This document shows, piece after piece, positions 6,472 to 8,203 of a stretch of 8,203 bases of DNA; the first letter of the stretch is position 1, and each line of letters begins with the position of its first letter. The position numbers and the translations under genes were made by a program. Below the pieces are notes generated by a model. The model was not told the DNA's origin, did not search any database, and saw only the letters and a list, made by a program, of their open reading frames with translations. Origin of the DNA: PALSA-911 sp037442565 (GTDB lineage Bacteria; Pseudomonadota; Alphaproteobacteria; Acetobacterales; Acetobacteraceae); assembly GCA_037442565.1 (NCBI GenBank), contig JBBIQA010000184.1:1-8203 (forward strand), given 5' to 3'.

Positions 6472-6487
6472 CGGCGGTTCCTGTATA
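6459..6487 (+). promoter_or_regulatory. Weak candidate promoter before the SAICAR synthase gene
   Basis: TTGGCG (6459-6464) and TGTATA (6482-6487) are separated by 17 nt, overlapping the end of the monooxygenase gene. Matches to consensus are four and three of six. A start here would give a leader under 20 nt. Read-through from the upstream operon is an equal possibility. Confidence 0.25.
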
Positions 6488-6507
6488 GGGAGGCCTTCAA
6501 CCTCCCT
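6487..6507 (+). promoter_or_regulatory. Hairpin abutting the SAICAR synthase start codon
   Basis: Stem AGGGAGG (6487-6493) pairs perfectly with CCTCCCT (6501-6507) over a 7-nt loop, ending 3 nt before the ATG at 6511. The left arm is the only Shine-Dalgarno-like sequence in the leader and the right arm resembles the anti-Shine-Dalgarno CCTCC, so the stem would hide the ribosome site. There is no T-tract. It could also be a small attenuator or terminator for the upstream operon. Confidence 0.45.
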
Positions 6508-6510
6508 GGG

Positions 6511-7368
6511 ATGTGTACGATGGATATGGGGCAAATGAAGGCGCGGGCGGGTCAGGTGCTGCGGGATGCCACGATCCCGGAGCTGCCGAACCACTATTCC
6601 GGCAAGGTGCGCGACAATTACGACCTGCCGGACGGACGGCGCATCCTGATCGCCACNNNNNNNNNNNNNNNNNNNNNNNNNNNNNNNNNNNNNNNNNNNN
6701 NNNNNNNNNNNNNNNNNNNNNNNNNNNNNNNNNNNNNNNNNNNNNNNNNNNNNNNNCTGACGATGTACAAGGCCGGGCAGCGGGACATGTACGGCATGCG
6801 GCTGCCCGAGGGTATGCGGGACAACGAGCGCCTGCCCGCCCCGGTGATCACGCCGACCAGCAAGGCGTTCGACGGCGGGCATGACGAACCGCTGACGCCG
6901 GCTTCCATCCTGTCGCAGGGGTTGCTGACGGAGGCGCAGTGGCGCGCGCTGTCGGACTACGCGCTGGCGCTGTTCGCGCGCGGGCAGGCGATGGCGGAAA
7001 CGCGGGGGCTGATCCTGGCCGATACCAAATACGAATTCGGCACCGATGCCGACGGGCGCATCGTGCTGGCCGATGAAATCCACACGCCCGATAGCAGCCG
7101 CTACTGGTTCGCCGCCAGCTACGCCGAGCGCTTCGCGCGCGGGGAGCGGCCGGAGAGCTTCGACAAGGATTTCGTGCGCAGCTGGGTGGCGGCGCGGTGC
7201 GATCCGTACAAGGACGAGATCCCGGAAATTCCGGCGGAAATCGTGCTGGAGACGGCGGAGGTCTATATCCGGGCGTTCGAGACGATCACCGGACAGGTCT
7301 TCGAGCTGCCGCCGGCGGGAGAAGTGCCGCTGGAGCGGATACGGCGGAACCTGGCGCGGTATTTCTGA
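6511..7368 (+). CDS. purC: Phosphoribosylaminoimidazole-succinocarboxamide (SAICAR) synthase, interrupted by assembly gap
   Basis: ATP-dependent ligase of purine biosynthesis joining CAIR and aspartate to give SAICAR in the cytoplasm. The N-terminal part has HYSGKVRDNYDLPDGRRILIAT, the SAICAR synthase opening. After the gap come MRDNERLPAPVITPTSKAFDGGHDEPLT and the signature LADTKYEFG with LADEIHTPDSSRYW (about 7015-7107), ending with TGA 7366-7368. About 251 residues are readable. Gap 2 removes the segment with the DRISAFD-type region, perhaps 75-100 residues, which would give a protein of about 325-350. This is the longer ADE1-like form, not the short (about 250-residue) form usual in alphaproteobacteria, so it may be a second copy. 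Start choice is uncertain: ATG 6511, 6520 or 6526, none with a well-spaced ribosome site. It sits 39 nt after the monooxygenase with no other purine gene nearby. Confidence 0.92.
   Translation: MCTMDMGQMKARAGQVLRDATIPELPNHYSGKVRDNYDLPDGRRILIAXXXXXXXXXXXXXXXXXXXXXXXXXXXXXXXXXXLTMYKAGQRDMYGMRLPEGMRDNERLPAPVITPTSKAFDGGHDEPLTPASILSQGLLTEAQWRALSDYALALFARGQAMAETRGLILADTKYEFGTDADGRIVLADEIHTPDSSRYWFAASYAERFARGERPESFDKDFVRSWVAARCDPYKDEIPEIPAEIVLETAEVYIRAFETITGQVFELPPAGEVPLERIRRNLARYF
6657..6756. other. Assembly gap 2 (100 N)
   Basis: Exactly 100 N inside the SAICAR synthase gene. The flanks are in the same frame across the placeholder, but the missing family segment is larger than 33 residues, so the true gap is probably about 230-300 nt. 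I see no sign that the gene itself is broken. Confidence 0.97.
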
Positions 7369-7385
7369 GGGCGGGCCGCCCGCCC
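7369..7385. terminator. Short GC hairpin between convergent genes
   Basis: GGGCGGG (7369-7375) pairs with CCCGCCC (7379-7385) over a CCG loop. It occupies the whole 16-nt space between the SAICAR synthase stop and the minus-strand dioxygenase stop, and its last base belongs to that stop codon. It could serve both transcripts. No T-tract on either strand. Confidence 0.45.
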
Positions 7386-8203
7386 TACCCCGCCCCTGCC
7401 TTGGCGAAATGCTGGACGTGGCGTTCCACCTGGATGCGGTAATTCTCCCGGTAGCGGTCGCTGACCTCCTGGTGCGCCGCCAGGGCCGCGGCGTCGCGTT
7501 CGGCGCGGGGCGGCTCGACCAGATCGAAGTGGCCGAACTTGTCCTCACCGCGCACCAGCATCGCCTTGCAGCGCACCGGGCCCTCCAGGCGCACATGGGT
7601 CGGGATGTAGTTCAGGCCGATCCCGACGCGGCGATGCCCGGCGTTGTTCGGCGCCGAGCGGTGGATGGCGAGCTCGTGATGCAGCGAGAAGGAGCCGGAA
7701 GGCAGCGCCATCGCCGTGGGGTTGGCGTCGTCGAACGGTTCCATGATGGTCTGGCCCGCGCGGTTGATGCTGTTCGGCAGGCCTAGCGGCGAGTGGTGAT
7801 AGAGGCGGGGCTGGCCGTGGAAGGACAGCTGCTCCATGCAGCCGGCTTCGCGCGAGGCGTCGGTGAGGGCGACCCAGGCGCAGACGGAGGTTTTCGGTTC
7901 CAGGCCGAAATAGCCGCCATCCTGGTGCCAGGCGGCGTAGGTGGGGGAGTGCGGTTCCTTGATGAAGAAGGTGCTGGTCCAGACCAGGATGTTCGGGCCG
8001 ATCACGTCCTCGATCGCATCGAGGATGCGCGGATGGGTGATCAGGTCGTGGAACCACGGCGAATGGACATGGCCCTGGGAGCGCCATTTCGGGTCCGCGT
8101 CCGCGACGGCGCAGCCGAGGTCGGTTTCCAGCCGGTTCAGGCCGGCGAGGCAGGCGGCGGTTTCCGCCGGCGTGAGGGCCGGGAGGGGAAACAGGAAGCC
8201 GTT
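7385..8203 (-). CDS. Phytanoyl-CoA dioxygenase (PhyH) family protein, 5' end beyond the window
   Basis: Non-heme Fe(II)/2-oxoglutarate oxygenase of the PhyH family: it would couple 2-oxoglutarate decarboxylation to hydroxylation of a substrate. 272 residues are readable, from NGFLFPLPALTPAE at the window edge to FAKAGAG and the TAG at 7385-7387; about 15-20 N-terminal residues are probably missing. The iron-binding facial triad is visible: WHQD (7919-7930) gives the HxD pair, and the distal His is in AIHRSAPNN (codon 7661-7663), followed by the 2-oxoglutarate-binding Arg region HRRVGIGLNY. An internal GTG at 8003-8005 is not the start, since PhyH-like sequence (HPRILDAIEDVIGPNI) continues upstream. 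It is convergent to the SAICAR synthase gene. The substrate is unknown; PhyH proteins range from acyl-CoA hydroxylases to natural-product tailoring enzymes. Confidence 0.92.
   Translation of the reverse strand, partial: NGFLFPLPALTPAETAACLAGLNRLETDLGCAVADADPKWRSQGHVHSPWFHDLITHPRILDAIEDVIGPNILVWTSTFFIKEPHSPTYAAWHQDGGYFGLEPKTSVCAWVALTDASREAGCMEQLSFHGQPRLYHHSPLGLPNSINRAGQTIMEPFDDANPTAMALPSGSFSLHHELAIHRSAPNNAGHRRVGIGLNYIPTHVRLEGPVRCKAMLVRGEDKFGHFDLVEPPRAERDAAALAAHQEVSDRYRENYRIQVERHVQHFAKAGAG

Noticed and set aside
4813..7596. Open minus-strand frame of 927 codons
   Set aside because: It runs through gap 2 and antisense to four real genes, with Arg/Pro/His-rich shadow composition and no recognisable domain.
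8003..8005. GTG as the start of the PhyH-family gene
   Set aside because: Family-like sequence continues upstream in frame to the window edge, so the gene is simply cut off.

Overview
The window is high-GC (roughly two thirds G+C by eye), densely coded bacterial DNA. Protein style, codon use and the intergenic GGGGCTCCGCCCC-type hairpin repeats suggest an alphaproteobacterium, probably of the Acetobacteraceae/Rhodospirillales group. That taxonomic call is inference from pattern memory. The window holds eight protein genes, two 100-N assembly gaps (1169-1268 and 6657-6756), and no tRNA, rRNA, CRISPR array or recognisable transposase.

Layout. (1) 2-1168, plus strand: an amidohydrolase of the N-acyl-D-amino-acid deacylase superfamily, cut by the window edge at its N-terminus and by gap 1 at its C-terminus. 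(2) 1269-2321, plus: a thiolase-fold protein whose N-terminus lies in gap 1, followed after 1 nt by (3) 2323-2745, plus: a Zn-ribbon/OB-fold (DUF35) protein, its probable subunit partner. (4) 2746-2993: a 248-nt non-coding stretch between convergent genes, filled by a large composite inverted repeat with five hairpins. (5) 2994-4157, minus: an acyl-CoA dehydrogenase. (6) A 151-nt divergent promoter region. (7) 4309-5115, plus: a crotonase-fold protein lacking both hydratase glutamates, followed after 12 nt by (8) 5128-6471, plus: an NtaA/SnaA/DszA-type flavin-dependent monooxygenase. (9) 6511-7368, plus: a SAICAR synthase of the long ADE1-like type, broken by gap 2. (10) 7385-8203, minus: a phytanoyl-CoA dioxygenase-like Fe(II)/2-oxoglutarate oxygenase, cut by the right edge.

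Taken together, acyl-CoA dehydrogenase, crotonase, thiolase-like/DUF35 pair, flavin monooxygenase, PhyH-type oxygenase and amidohydrolase look like accessory catabolism of an unusual acyl-CoA or amide substrate. No substrate can be named from sequence. The most interesting point is that three enzymes in a row lack the textbook catalytic residues of their folds: the amidohydrolase (two metal-ligand His positions), the thiolase-like protein (both Cys) and the crotonase (both Glu). The thiolase-like/DUF35 pair resembles the architecture of the steroid side-chain retro-aldolase Ltp2-ChsH2(DUF35), so C-C cleavage by aldol chemistry is a serious alternative to thiolysis. I see no definite new system. 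The leads are these residue-divergent enzymes and the composite palindrome.
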